DNA of 64,000 nt from contig NZ_JAGHZZ010000060.1 of NCBI RefSeq assembly GCF_017745095.1, positions 116,387 to 180,386 on the forward strand. Reading direction: 5' to 3'. The notes beneath the pieces are model-generated. The model had not been told where the DNA came from, did no database searches, and was given only the letters and a program-made list of their open reading frames with translations. The translations under genes and the position numbers were made by a program. Shown here piece after piece: positions 18,136-26,197 of this stretch (its first letter is position 1; the number at the start of each line of letters is the position of its first letter). This stretch comes from Sporocytophaga sp. Lineage in GTDB: Bacteria > Bacteroidota > Bacteroidia > Cytophagales > Cytophagaceae.

Positions 18136-18578
18136 TGAGTAAAGTAATCTTTAAAAACTATTTAAAAGCATTCATACTATTCTTATTCGCTATAACAGCT
18201 TCTTGCAAAAAAGGACCTGCATCCACAGCAACTTCTCAGGAAAACAGTAAATACCCTGCGATACAGATAGTAAATGATTCCGCTTCGGGACTTAGAACCC
18301 CGGACTATGACATACTATCTTCAAAGATCACTAAAGACGTATTAACTATAACAGTTAAATATGGTGGTGGATGCAGGCAGCATAAGTTTGACCTAATAAG
18401 CAACGGTAAGCCTTCTGCCTCGGTTTTTGAATTGAATTTACTTCATCTTACAACAGACGATCATTGCAGAAGATTGTTATTAGATACCTTAAGGTTTGAC
18501 CTTTCTCCACTCAGAAAAATATCAAAAAATTATTCGGTTAAGATCAATCCTTATCCTCAAATCATTCCAACCAATTAA
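18135..18578 (+). CDS. Lipoprotein of unknown function
   Basis: A 147-residue lipoprotein: the lipobox ITASC places the acylated Cys at residue 24, after a basic and hydrophobic signal. The mature part contains KYGGGCRQHKFDL and TTDDHCRRLLLDTLRFDL, two short Cys-containing motifs that could form a disulfide or metal site. The family is not recognised. The start codon overlaps the stop of the trypsin-like protease (TAATG), so it may be an accessory or inhibitor of that protease; this is inference only. Confidence 0.75.
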   Translation: MSKVIFKNYLKAFILFLFAITASCKKGPASTATSQENSKYPAIQIVNDSASGLRTPDYDILSSKITKDVLTITVKYGGGCRQHKFDLISNGKPSASVFELNLLHLTTDDHCRRLLLDTLRFDLSPLRKISKNYSVKINPYPQIIPTN

Positions 18579-18639
18579 TTCCAGATTGAAATTGAAATTA
18601 ATCCCTTGCAGGACTTGTTTTGATTACAAAGGATTAATT

Positions 18640-18990
18640 ATGAAAACAAAATCCCGGGACATAGAAGAAATAGTAGCTGAGAAAGAAAGAGATGAACATC
18701 CCGGACTTTCTTCAGGATTAGGAGAAGAAGCCGGAGATTTTATGGCAGAAGCTTCTGAAGATGTAGGTGAAGAAATTCACAATGGACTGTCCTCCGGAGA
18801 AGGAGAAGAAGGAGGAGACTTTATAGGAACAGGAAAAATAAGAAACAGAAAGAATAACCCTCCAGATGGACAAGGCTCCGCAGGATCCTTACCCTATGAG
18901 ATCGATTATAATAAAATCGACACAGGCACAACGGGATCCAATATTGTCAGAGATATAAACCTGGAAAAATCAGGAAGTGGAGAAGAATAA
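18640..18990 (+). CDS. Small acidic Gly/Glu-rich protein with an internal duplication
   Basis: 116 residues from the ATG at 18640, chosen because AAAGGA lies a suitable distance upstream; the longer open frame from 18496 overlaps the lipoprotein gene. The protein is hydrophilic, without signal peptide or membrane segment. Two near copies of one unit occur: HPGLSSGLGEEAGDF and HNGLSSGEGEEGGDF, about 32 residues apart. The tail is Gly/Ser-rich. No known family is recognised. A hairpin terminator follows. It resembles small stress-type hydrophilic proteins, but this is only a resemblance. Confidence 0.6.
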   Translation: MKTKSRDIEEIVAEKERDEHPGLSSGLGEEAGDFMAEASEDVGEEIHNGLSSGEGEEGGDFIGTGKIRNRKNNPPDGQGSAGSLPYEIDYNKIDTGTTGSNIVRDINLEKSGSGEE

Positions 18991-18992
18991 TA

Positions 18993-19022
18993 GAACAGGT
19001 ATAATTACCTGTTCTTTATATT
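18993..19022. terminator. Bidirectional terminator between convergent genes
   Basis: Perfect 8-bp stem GAACAGGT / ACCTGTTC with loop ATAATT, then TTTATATTTT on the plus strand. It fills the 32-bp gap between the acidic protein and the 7TMR kinase stop codons. Confidence 0.75.
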
Positions 19023-20996
19023 TTAAGCAAAATCCAATTGTTTAATTAAAGGTATTTCAATTGTAAAGATACTCCCCTTGCCTTCAGCAGTTTCCAGACT
19101 TATTTTTCCACCCATCTTTTCAAGTGCCATTTTTACAATGTGCAGTCCTAAACCCGACCCTTCGGAAGTTGAATCAATCTTAAAAAACATTTCAAAAATC
19201 TTGTCCTTTAATGAAGAATCTACTCCAAGACCATTATCCTCAAAAACCATTGAAAGTTTTCTCCCGGATGACTTTATTATTACTTTAAAAAATGAATTTT
19301 CTTTAGAGGGGTCACTATACTTCAAACCATTCTCTACCAGGTTTTGAATCACTGATCTATAAAGAGATTTATCACCTTTCACAGGGTCCTGAACATTAAT
19401 ATCAATATAAACTGAAACATCGTGAAATAGCTCCAGATGTGAAAAGCTGTTGATAGACTCTTCTACCAGTACTTTAAAATCTATTTCTTCCTCCTTCAAT
19501 GTTGCTTGCTGAATCCTAGTAAGGGAGATTAAATCAGCGAGAAGAAGGTCTAGCCTGGTGGTGCTTTTTAAAATATGCTCAAAATACTCTTTAGCCTTTG
19601 GATCTTCTACGTCCTTTGCTCCGACCTTAGTTAGACCAATGATAGACCTTAATGGCCCTTTTATGTCATGAGAAGCCTTAAATACAAAGGTATCCAGCTT
19701 TTGAGTTCTTTCCAGTACCTTTTGCTCTAAGTCCCTGTTGACCTTACTCCTGAATTGTTCCTTTTCCTTTAAGTGATATATAAGCTGCTCTTGCATATCT
19801 TGCTTTTCTTTAAGCAAAAGTTTAACTCTTAATGCCAATGCAAGTGAGAATATAATAGCCTCCATAGCAACACCGAAATTAAGGCTGTAAACATAGAAGA
19901 TTGAAGGAGAAATAAATCTTAAATGGTCGAAAACATAGATCGTATACCCTAAGAAGAAAAATCCAAAGGCGATAACATACAAAAATGCAGGCTTATATTT
20001 TTGCCTACGCACAGCCTCTATACCAGCGGCAAAAGTAAACAGAAAAATAACCAGATCAGTAAAGGGGCAAATAAGTCTGTACAAAACCGGATGTACAAAA
20101 CTTACCAGATACAATCCCATCCTTATAAAACTCCACATGACAAGCATATTGTCAAACCAGATGGACTCTGTCTCTGTTCGCAAAAAGGCTCTACAATAAA
20201 GTATTACAAATAGGATAACAAGCAATAAAGAAAAGTCAGGCAGAAATTGATTCAATACAGGCATTTCAGGCCAAAGGTACTGAAACCCCGTTCCATCCTG
20301 AGTAGAAGCATAAATAATGATACTCATCAAATAAAAGACATAATAGAGATATGCTTTATCTTTGACAGTTATAAACATAGAGATATTATAGAGTACCATT
20401 GAGATAAGCACTCCATAAAATAGGGCCAGAAGAAAGTATTCACTCACTGCATAACCTAAGAACCGTTTTGAATTTCGGATAACCCCAATGATTCCCACGG
20501 GACCATCAGATCTTACTTTCAGATAAATTACATTAGGCTTGTTCCTGGGAAGATTGACATCAAATGCAAAGTTTTTATGTTTATAGATCTTCTTATTAAA
20601 GTTGTTTTTATCGCCCCCTTCAAATTTTTCAAAACCACCATAAGGATTAGGAACATATAGCTCAAAATCATCGATTCTAAAATCAAAAAGTTCGATTGTC
20701 CAACCGGAAGTGGCCTTCCTGTTGATCACTGTAAATTTCACCCAATAATCTGCCTTTGAATTGAGGATAGTAGCAACCATAGCAGCATTATAGGGCTCAA
20801 ATACCACATTGTGATGATCCACAATATCCCTGATTGTTACTTTTCTGCTGGTATCTTTAAAAATTTCAATTGCTCCTCCGGTAAAAACATAATCCATTTC
20901 AGGATCATTTTCACCTATCTCGATAGGCATCGAGCTATAACCTGCATATGAGATAAGATAAAGAAGGGTTAAAAGAAAAGACCTGAAAACAAACAT
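19023..20996 (-). CDS. 7TMR-DISM sensor histidine kinase
   Basis: A 657-residue membrane kinase. Residues 1-22 are a signal peptide; about 30-165 match the extracellular 7TMR-DISMED2 domain (ADYWVKFTV, then DDFELYVPN); 180-385 hold seven membrane helices of the 7TMR-DISM type; 390-435 form a coiled coil (KVNRDLEQKVLERTQKL); the H-box KASHDIKGPLRSIIG has His443. HATPase motifs are VENGLKYSDP, DNGLGVDSS and GSGLGLHIVKMAL. DISMED2 domains are thought to bind carbohydrates or similar ligands (family inference). It has no adjacent response regulator. An inverted repeat AATCGG-TGTT-CCGATT sits 5 bp upstream of the start at 21002-21017. A paralogous sensor at 43202-45085 keeps the front half but not the kinase. 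Confidence 0.92.
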   Translation of the reverse strand: MFVFRSFLLTLLYLISYAGYSSMPIEIGENDPEMDYVFTGGAIEIFKDTSRKVTIRDIVDHHNVVFEPYNAAMVATILNSKADYWVKFTVINRKATSGWTIELFDFRIDDFELYVPNPYGGFEKFEGGDKNNFNKKIYKHKNFAFDVNLPRNKPNVIYLKVRSDGPVGIIGVIRNSKRFLGYAVSEYFLLALFYGVLISMVLYNISMFITVKDKAYLYYVFYLMSIIIYASTQDGTGFQYLWPEMPVLNQFLPDFSLLLVILFVILYCRAFLRTETESIWFDNMLVMWSFIRMGLYLVSFVHPVLYRLICPFTDLVIFLFTFAAGIEAVRRQKYKPAFLYVIAFGFFFLGYTIYVFDHLRFISPSIFYVYSLNFGVAMEAIIFSLALALRVKLLLKEKQDMQEQLIYHLKEKEQFRSKVNRDLEQKVLERTQKLDTFVFKASHDIKGPLRSIIGLTKVGAKDVEDPKAKEYFEHILKSTTRLDLLLADLISLTRIQQATLKEEEIDFKVLVEESINSFSHLELFHDVSVYIDINVQDPVKGDKSLYRSVIQNLVENGLKYSDPSKENSFFKVIIKSSGRKLSMVFEDNGLGVDSSLKDKIFEMFFKIDSTSEGSGLGLHIVKMALEKMGGKISLETAEGKGSIFTIEIPLIKQLDFA

Positions 20997-21349
20997 ATAA
21001 GAATCGGTGTTCCGATTACTAAATCATTTAATAAACAATCACTTGCTAAATCTCCCCCGATCTCCCACACCACAGACCTTTTAACTGTCAAAGCATATTT
21101 TGGTAACGGGGAGCGTAATTTGAAATTGTAACATCCCTAAAGGTTTTAATATATAAGTGGATGTACGCAAAACCAGTAAAAAAGTAAAAACCTAATATAC
21201 AGGTTTAAGCGATTTTCAATAAAATTAAAGGTTTTATCTTAGTATTTCTATATATTTTTACATTTCTTCGATAAATAAACTTAATTTAAAGACATCACTT
21301 TTAGGAAATTCGCCGTTAAAAGGATTTATACAGCAGGGTAATAAACCAT
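20997..21349. other. Divergent intergenic region
   Basis: 353 bp of AT-rich DNA between the divergent 7TMR kinase and MreB-like genes. It holds the small inverted repeat at 21002-21017 next to the kinase start. Nothing else that could be assigned was seen. Confidence 0.5.
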
Positions 21350-22378
21350 ATGTTAAATTTAAATTTCAACAAAGAAAAAAGTTTCGCCATAGATCTTGGC
21401 AATAATAATACTCTTCTAACAGACAAGAATAATGTCTTATTATCAGAACCTTCCTACATTGTTTTGAACAGATACAACAATTCTCTTAAAGCTGTTGGTG
21501 GTGAGGCATATGATATGTTTGAAAAAACACATGAGAACCTAAAAGCTGTAAAACCAATGAAAGGGGGCGTAATAGCTGATTTTCATTCTGCAGAAAAAAT
21601 GCTTGGAGGACTTGTTGATAAAATTTTCCCTAGCAAATTGCCTTTCAGAGGTTTTGACCATATAATATCAGGAATCCCTTATTATGCAACAGAAGTAGAG
21701 AGAAGAGCCTTACGGGATGCACTTGAGCAATTTAATTCCAGAAAGAAATATCTTATTTTCGAGCCCTTAGCTGCGGCAATGGGCATGGGATTGAATATTG
21801 AAGAACCCGACGGAAAGTTCATTGTTGACATTGGAGGTGGTATCACAGAAATCGTTGTGATTTCCTTATCAGGTATCGTATCCTTTAATTCAATCAGAAC
21901 AGCTGGAGATACTTTTGACGAAGAAATTCAGGATCATTTCAGGAGGAATTATAATCTAGCAGTGGGACTTAAAACTGCAGAACAGATAAAGATCCGTATC
22001 GGGGCAGTTCGAGAAGATATAGACAATCCTCCTCCTCCACTCACTATCAAGGGAAAAGACCTTGTTACAGGTATTCCTATAACAAAAAAAATCGACTACA
22101 AAGAAATCTTTTCTGTTATTGATAAATCCGTTACAAAAATAGAGAATACCATCGTTCAAACCCTCGAAACTTGTCCTCCGGAACTTGCTTCCGATATCTA
22201 TTACAATGGAATTCATGTAACGGGTGGAAATGCTTTATTAAGGGGGATGAAGGAAAGATTCGAAGCCCGCATTCAAGTGCCAGTCCATATCGATTACAAT
22301 GCTTTTTTCTCGGTTAGCAAAGGGATTGCTCAAATACTTCAAAAACCTGAAAATTATAATCATGTGCTAATGGCTTAA
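21350..22378 (+). CDS. Divergent MreB-like bacterial actin
   Basis: A 342-residue actin-like ATPase of MreB type. Phosphate-1 motif AIDLGNNNTLL, the stretch AVKPMKGGVIADFHSAEKML (MreB-like IRPLKDGVIADF), phosphate-2 FIVDIGGGITEIVVI, and adenosine motif GIHVTGGNALLRGMKERF are all present, so nucleotide binding should be intact. Compared with housekeeping MreB the DLGTANT motif is altered (NNN for TAN) and no mreC/mreD follows. It is followed 59 bp later by a membrane protein with a bactofilin-like domain, hinting at a separate cytoskeletal or envelope-shape function. Known MreB polymerises under the inner membrane. Whether this paralogue polymerises is not shown. Confidence 0.85.
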   Translation: MLNLNFNKEKSFAIDLGNNNTLLTDKNNVLLSEPSYIVLNRYNNSLKAVGGEAYDMFEKTHENLKAVKPMKGGVIADFHSAEKMLGGLVDKIFPSKLPFRGFDHIISGIPYYATEVERRALRDALEQFNSRKKYLIFEPLAAAMGMGLNIEEPDGKFIVDIGGGITEIVVISLSGIVSFNSIRTAGDTFDEEIQDHFRRNYNLAVGLKTAEQIKIRIGAVREDIDNPPPPLTIKGKDLVTGIPITKKIDYKEIFSVIDKSVTKIENTIVQTLETCPPELASDIYYNGIHVTGGNALLRGMKERFEARIQVPVHIDYNAFFSVSKGIAQILQKPENYNHVLMA

Positions 22379-22437
22379 GTCGAAGCCGTTGTGAACAATG
22401 CATTCTGAGCGTAGTTTTCATCTAAACTTTAATAAAG

Positions 22438-23652
22438 ATGAAACTACTCTCTTTAATCATCCTGGTTTTCAACCTTACTATTTTATTCTTCCCTCTATTA
22501 TCCCCTTACTCCAATCCTGCCCTTGCCGGTGATTATAAAAGTGGAAATGTCGTTATCATTGACACTTCCACAAGTAGGGATCAATATGTTTCCTCCAAAA
22601 AACTTGTTTCCAAAGCCGTTATAAAAGGAGACTTATATGCTGCTGCTCAAAGCATTTCAATTGAAGACACCATAAACGGAGACCTGGTAACTGCATCTGA
22701 AACAATAGATGTTAAAAGTGTATTGAACGATGATTTCAGAGCTGCTGCAAGAAACATCAACATCAACAGTACCATTAAAGGAGATGTGATACTATTCGGA
22801 AACGAAGTATATATCAGTAAAGGCAGTATAATATATGGTGATCTTACTATATATGCAGGAAGCATATTCTGTGAAGGAACCATCAAAGGTAATCTTATCA
22901 TTAAAGGTGGGACCATATCTCTAGGTGGAAACATTGATGGTAATACTAGAATTGAAGGAGGGAAACTTAGAATCAATGGAGTATTGAATGGACGAGCTCA
23001 GATTGCAGCACAAAATTTTACAGTTGGTTCCAGTGCATTTTTTAAGGGTAATGTCAGATACTGGAAGGAAGGAGGACCGCTAAAAGTTTCCCCAAAAGTT
23101 CATTCTGCTCGCTTTGATTACGACAATTCTTTAGCAACACATAATCATAAGAATGATACTTCATACCGATCAGGACTCATCTTTTTGATCTGGCATATCC
23201 TTTTTGCGATATTGATGTTTATCCTTCTCACATACATTTGGCCCATATCTTTTCAAAGCACTGGAGTATACCTCGCTAAGACGCCAGTAAAAAGCCTGGG
23301 TTATGGACTTGTATACTTCATATTATTTCCATTCGCAATTTTTCTGCTATTTATAAGTATTATAGGCATACCAATCGCAGTGCTTCTATTTTTTCTTTAC
23401 CTATTTAGTATTTCCTGCGGACTAGTCGTTACATCGCTTGCCATCGCCAATTTTGCCAATTATAAACTACAGAAACACTGGAGTAAATGGATGCTTTTAT
23501 TAACCGCCATTATTGTCCTTATATTACTCCATGTGATCCTACTGATTCCATTTATAGGATTCCTGATCATTGCTCTTCTTACTTGTGCAGCTTATGGAGG
23601 ATTGCTTTTAAAATTCATCGATAAGAGAAAACAGGCGAGGGTTAGTTTTTAA
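22438..23652 (+). CDS. Exported bactofilin-like (polymer-forming) domain membrane protein
   Basis: A 404-residue protein. Residues 1-30 are a signal peptide or anchor; about 50-210 form a right-handed beta-helix-like repeat (KGDLYAAAQSISIEDTINGD, then GDLTIYAGSIFCEGTIKGNL, LIIKGGTISLGGNIDGNT), the pattern of bactofilin/polymer-forming cytoskeletal domains. About 235-395 contain four to five membrane helices (LIFLIWHILFAILMFILLTY and others). The signal sequence would place the beta-helix outside the cytosol, unlike true bactofilins. It is likely co-transcribed with the MreB-like gene 59 bp upstream. A terminator follows. Function is unknown; scaffolding of the envelope is an inference. Confidence 0.75.
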   Translation: MKLLSLIILVFNLTILFFPLLSPYSNPALAGDYKSGNVVIIDTSTSRDQYVSSKKLVSKAVIKGDLYAAAQSISIEDTINGDLVTASETIDVKSVLNDDFRAAARNININSTIKGDVILFGNEVYISKGSIIYGDLTIYAGSIFCEGTIKGNLIIKGGTISLGGNIDGNTRIEGGKLRINGVLNGRAQIAAQNFTVGSSAFFKGNVRYWKEGGPLKVSPKVHSARFDYDNSLATHNHKNDTSYRSGLIFLIWHILFAILMFILLTYIWPISFQSTGVYLAKTPVKSLGYGLVYFILFPFAIFLLFISIIGIPIAVLLFFLYLFSISCGLVVTSLAIANFANYKLQKHWSKWMLLLTAIIVLILLHVILLIPFIGFLIIALLTCAAYGGLLLKFIDKRKQARVSF

Positions 23653-23672
23653 TAAGAAAAAATCCATATAAA

Positions 23673-23697
23673 AAAGGAGCTCCAAGGAGCTCCTTTC
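23673..23697. terminator. Bidirectional terminator
   Basis: Perfect stem AAAGGAGCTCC / GGAGCTCCTTT with a 2-base centre (AA), between the bactofilin-like gene and the convergent HdeD gene. A-run and T-run flank the stem. Confidence 0.8.
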
Positions 23698-23753
23698 AAT
23701 CTAAAATCTTATATACATTACTATAAATAATATTCACTCTAGAAGATGCAACT

Positions 23754-24299
23754 CTAAAATGCAATCCTTTTATGAGTAATAGCATTAATAATATAATACA
23801 ATCCAAATACCATAGCAAAGATTCCAACAACGAAAGTAAGTGCAATTGCCGAAGAAACTGGTGAATACAATATCCAGAAAGCAAACATAATAGCCAATAT
23901 TCCAAATACCAATCCCACCCACCAGCTTTTCACTTCAGACCTGTAAGCAATGGAAGTAGATATCTGAAGAGCCCCTCCAAAGAATATCCAGAAGCCCACC
24001 ATTATTGGAAATATTACAGCTGTCATAAATGGATACGACAATAATACTATTCCGAATATAATATCCAGAATACCTTCAGCAAGAGCCCAGCCCCAACCAT
24101 TAACCCTATGATTGACAATAGCAGCAATAGTTGTAATAAAACCAGTCACTAACGTAGTAATACCAACATAAATTGCAAATGTAAGTATTGTCGCAATCGG
24201 GTAAAACAAAGCTACAACACCCAACAGAATAAGAACGAGTCCTTTTAAGGCAGCCATCCACCGTGCCCTTCTCTCATATCTCGATACAGAAGTCTCCAT
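23754..24299 (-). CDS. HdeD/DUF308 family membrane protein
   Basis: A 181-residue inner-membrane protein with six hydrophobic segments arranged as three helix pairs, typical of HdeD/DUF308: ALKGLVLILLGVVALFYP, GWALAEGILDIIFGIVLLSY and WWVGLVFGILAIMFAFWILY are three copies of the family repeat (G-I-L-x-I-x-G-I-x-L). E. coli HdeD is linked to acid stress; the mechanism is unknown. A basic N-terminus YERRARWM precedes the first helix. Convergent with the bactofilin-like gene. Confidence 0.88.
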   Translation of the reverse strand: METSVSRYERRARWMAALKGLVLILLGVVALFYPIATILTFAIYVGITTLVTGFITTIAAIVNHRVNGWGWALAEGILDIIFGIVLLSYPFMTAVIFPIMVGFWIFFGGALQISTSIAYRSEVKSWWVGLVFGILAIMFAFWILYSPVSSAIALTFVVGIFAMVFGLYYIINAITHKRIAF

Positions 24300-24586
24300 A
24301 ATATCAGTTCTTAGTACACAATAATTTTTTCAATTAGTCACACTATATTATTATTAAAAATATGGACTTTAATTAAGTTCAGATATCAAGACAAATCTTC
24401 TCTGGGATAAATATAAACTGTCCTGTTTTTTAGGCATTCGGAACATTCGCATAAAAAATACCAAATAAAAATGCACAAAAATTAGTTCATAAAATCTTCA
24501 ATAATTATCCCTTAGACAAATTGAGGAACGGAATAAAAAGTCATTGATGTTATCGAATTGTAAGTTTAAATTAAAACAAAACGACA

Positions 24587-25483
24587 ATGCGATATATAAT
24601 GGTTATTTTGCTGGCTGCGGGGATATGGAACGTTTCAGTAGCGCAGGAATATGTTTGTACAGAAAAAGAATCTGGTGAGTCCAGAATGTCAGGTGACAAA
24701 TCTAAACCAGATGAACTCCAGTATGACGAATACGACTATAATATAAATGATGACCAGCTCGATGAGCAGGACAGACAATATGATTATAGCAGCACAGGTG
24801 AAAACTATAACGATGCTTATCAGTTCGAATCATCCGAAAGTGAAGACGTGGACATGAATGACGAAATGCTTGAAGACACTTCTGCAGCATGCCCAAGCGG
24901 TTCATCTATGCTGAATGATACTTCATCTTTTGAAGAATCAGCCAGTACTGCAGGAGGAGACACTTCTCTATTTATGGAAGAAGACTATGCAGATAACAGC
25001 GATCAGGCTATGACAAGCGAAGAGGAACTTGTAACTACAAGTGGCGAAATGACTGAAGCTACCGAAACCGTAACTTATAAGAAGAAAGAGAAAGAGCATC
25101 AGTCAAAATTCAGAAATATTGTGGAAGCTCCTTTCAAAGTCGCTACAACTATAGTCAGTGAAACAGGTGAAGGTATTGCACGTATTGCTTACTCACCAGT
25201 AAAAGGTATAACCAAGCTTTTCAGAGGTGAACCTAAGGATCAGTACAACAAAAAATATAGAGAAAGTGTCGTTGAAAATCCATCACAACCTGTTGAAAAA
25301 ACAGAATATTATTATGAAGAAGAAGCAAAAACTCCAATGAATGAAGGATATGATGCTTCAAGCGAATATAATTTCGACAGCAACGACAATGTTGAAATTG
25401 AGCGCGATAGAAATAAAGATGTGGAAATAAATTCTGATTCTCCTTATCAGGATGAAAGCGATGTAGAAATTCATAATTATTAA
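24587..25483 (+). CDS. Secreted acidic low-complexity protein
   Basis: A 298-residue protein with a signal peptide (IMVILLAAGIWNVSVAQ). Residues 30-150 are very rich in Asp, Glu, Tyr, Ser and Asn (YDEYDYNINDDQLDEQD and similar), and 240-298 are similar. Between them lies a more ordered basic part (residues about 165-225: KKKEKEHQSKFRNIVEAPF, TTIVSETGEGIARIAYSPV, KGITKLFRGE). No known domain is recognised. Two Cys follow the signal region (EYVCTE, AACPSG). It has its own terminator and stands alone between promoters of opposite strands. A cell-envelope or cation-binding role is possible but unsupported. Confidence 0.65.
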   Translation: MRYIMVILLAAGIWNVSVAQEYVCTEKESGESRMSGDKSKPDELQYDEYDYNINDDQLDEQDRQYDYSSTGENYNDAYQFESSESEDVDMNDEMLEDTSAACPSGSSMLNDTSSFEESASTAGGDTSLFMEEDYADNSDQAMTSEEELVTTSGEMTEATETVTYKKKEKEHQSKFRNIVEAPFKVATTIVSETGEGIARIAYSPVKGITKLFRGEPKDQYNKKYRESVVENPSQPVEKTEYYYEEEAKTPMNEGYDASSEYNFDSNDNVEIERDRNKDVEINSDSPYQDESDVEIHNY

Positions 25484-25505
25484 TACTAAGAAGAATTTCT
25501 AACAA

Positions 25506-25538
25506 GTAAAAAGCCCTCGAAAGTCGAGGGCTTTTTAC
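25506..25538. terminator. Bidirectional terminator
   Basis: Stem GTAAAAAGCCCTCGA / TCGAGGGCTTTTTAC with loop AAG, placed between the acidic protein and the convergent msrB gene. Both arms carry the A/T runs needed for each direction. Confidence 0.9.
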
Positions 25539-25557
25539 TTACAAAAATATTTACCCT

Positions 25558-26058
25558 TTACTTCTCTTTAAATGGGACAAACTCCATAGATACAGAATTG
25601 ACGCAATGCCTTAAATTTTTAGCTGTAAATCCCTCCCCCTCAAAAACATGACCTAGATGAGCTTTACAATTAGCACAAATAATTTCAACTCTCATTCCAT
25701 CCGGATCAGGAATTCTTTCTACAGCACCTGGAATTTCATCATCAAAACTTGGCCACCCACAAAAAGAATCGAACTTATCTTTAGATCTATATAGAGGAGC
25801 ATTACACCTTTTACAGATATAAGTTCCCTCTTCTTTGTTTTTGTAATATTTACCTGTAAAAGGTCTTTCCGTGCCTTTATGCACTATAACCCTTTCTTCT
25901 TCAGGATTCAAAGCATTAAACTGGGAAGAATCTTTAGCCACATGGAACTTTTCTAACCCCACAGATTTTTCATTTGTATTCATAGATTTATTCTGAGAAC
26001 AGGATGAAACATAAAACAACAACATATTGCTAAGCAAAAGAAAAACACATTTCTTCAT
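25558..26058 (-). CDS. msrB: Peptide methionine-R-sulfoxide reductase, lipoprotein form
   Basis: A 166-residue MsrB that reduces methionine-R-sulfoxide in damaged proteins. A lipobox YVSSC puts the acylated Cys at residue 20, so it should act in the periplasm or at the membrane, not in the cytosol. Zinc ligands are Cys82/Cys85 (CKRC) and Cys128/Cys131 (CANC); the catalytic Cys152 lies in RHCVNSVSM. Cys100 in SFCGWPSF may be the resolving or structural residue. No MsrA domain is fused or adjacent. The electron donor in the periplasm is not evident. Confidence 0.92.
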   Translation of the reverse strand: MKKCVFLLLSNMLLFYVSSCSQNKSMNTNEKSVGLEKFHVAKDSSQFNALNPEEERVIVHKGTERPFTGKYYKNKEEGTYICKRCNAPLYRSKDKFDSFCGWPSFDDEIPGAVERIPDPDGMRVEIICANCKAHLGHVFEGEGFTAKNLRHCVNSVSMEFVPFKEK

Positions 26059-26197
26059 ATCAAAAAGATGTTAATTACAATATAAAACTTTTTGAGATAG
26101 CTTTTCTTATGTCGTCTTTCTAATTTTAAAACAAAATAGTGCTTCTAAATATTGAATTGCATTTTGATTTTCACCTTCATTTAATTTAAAATAAAAA

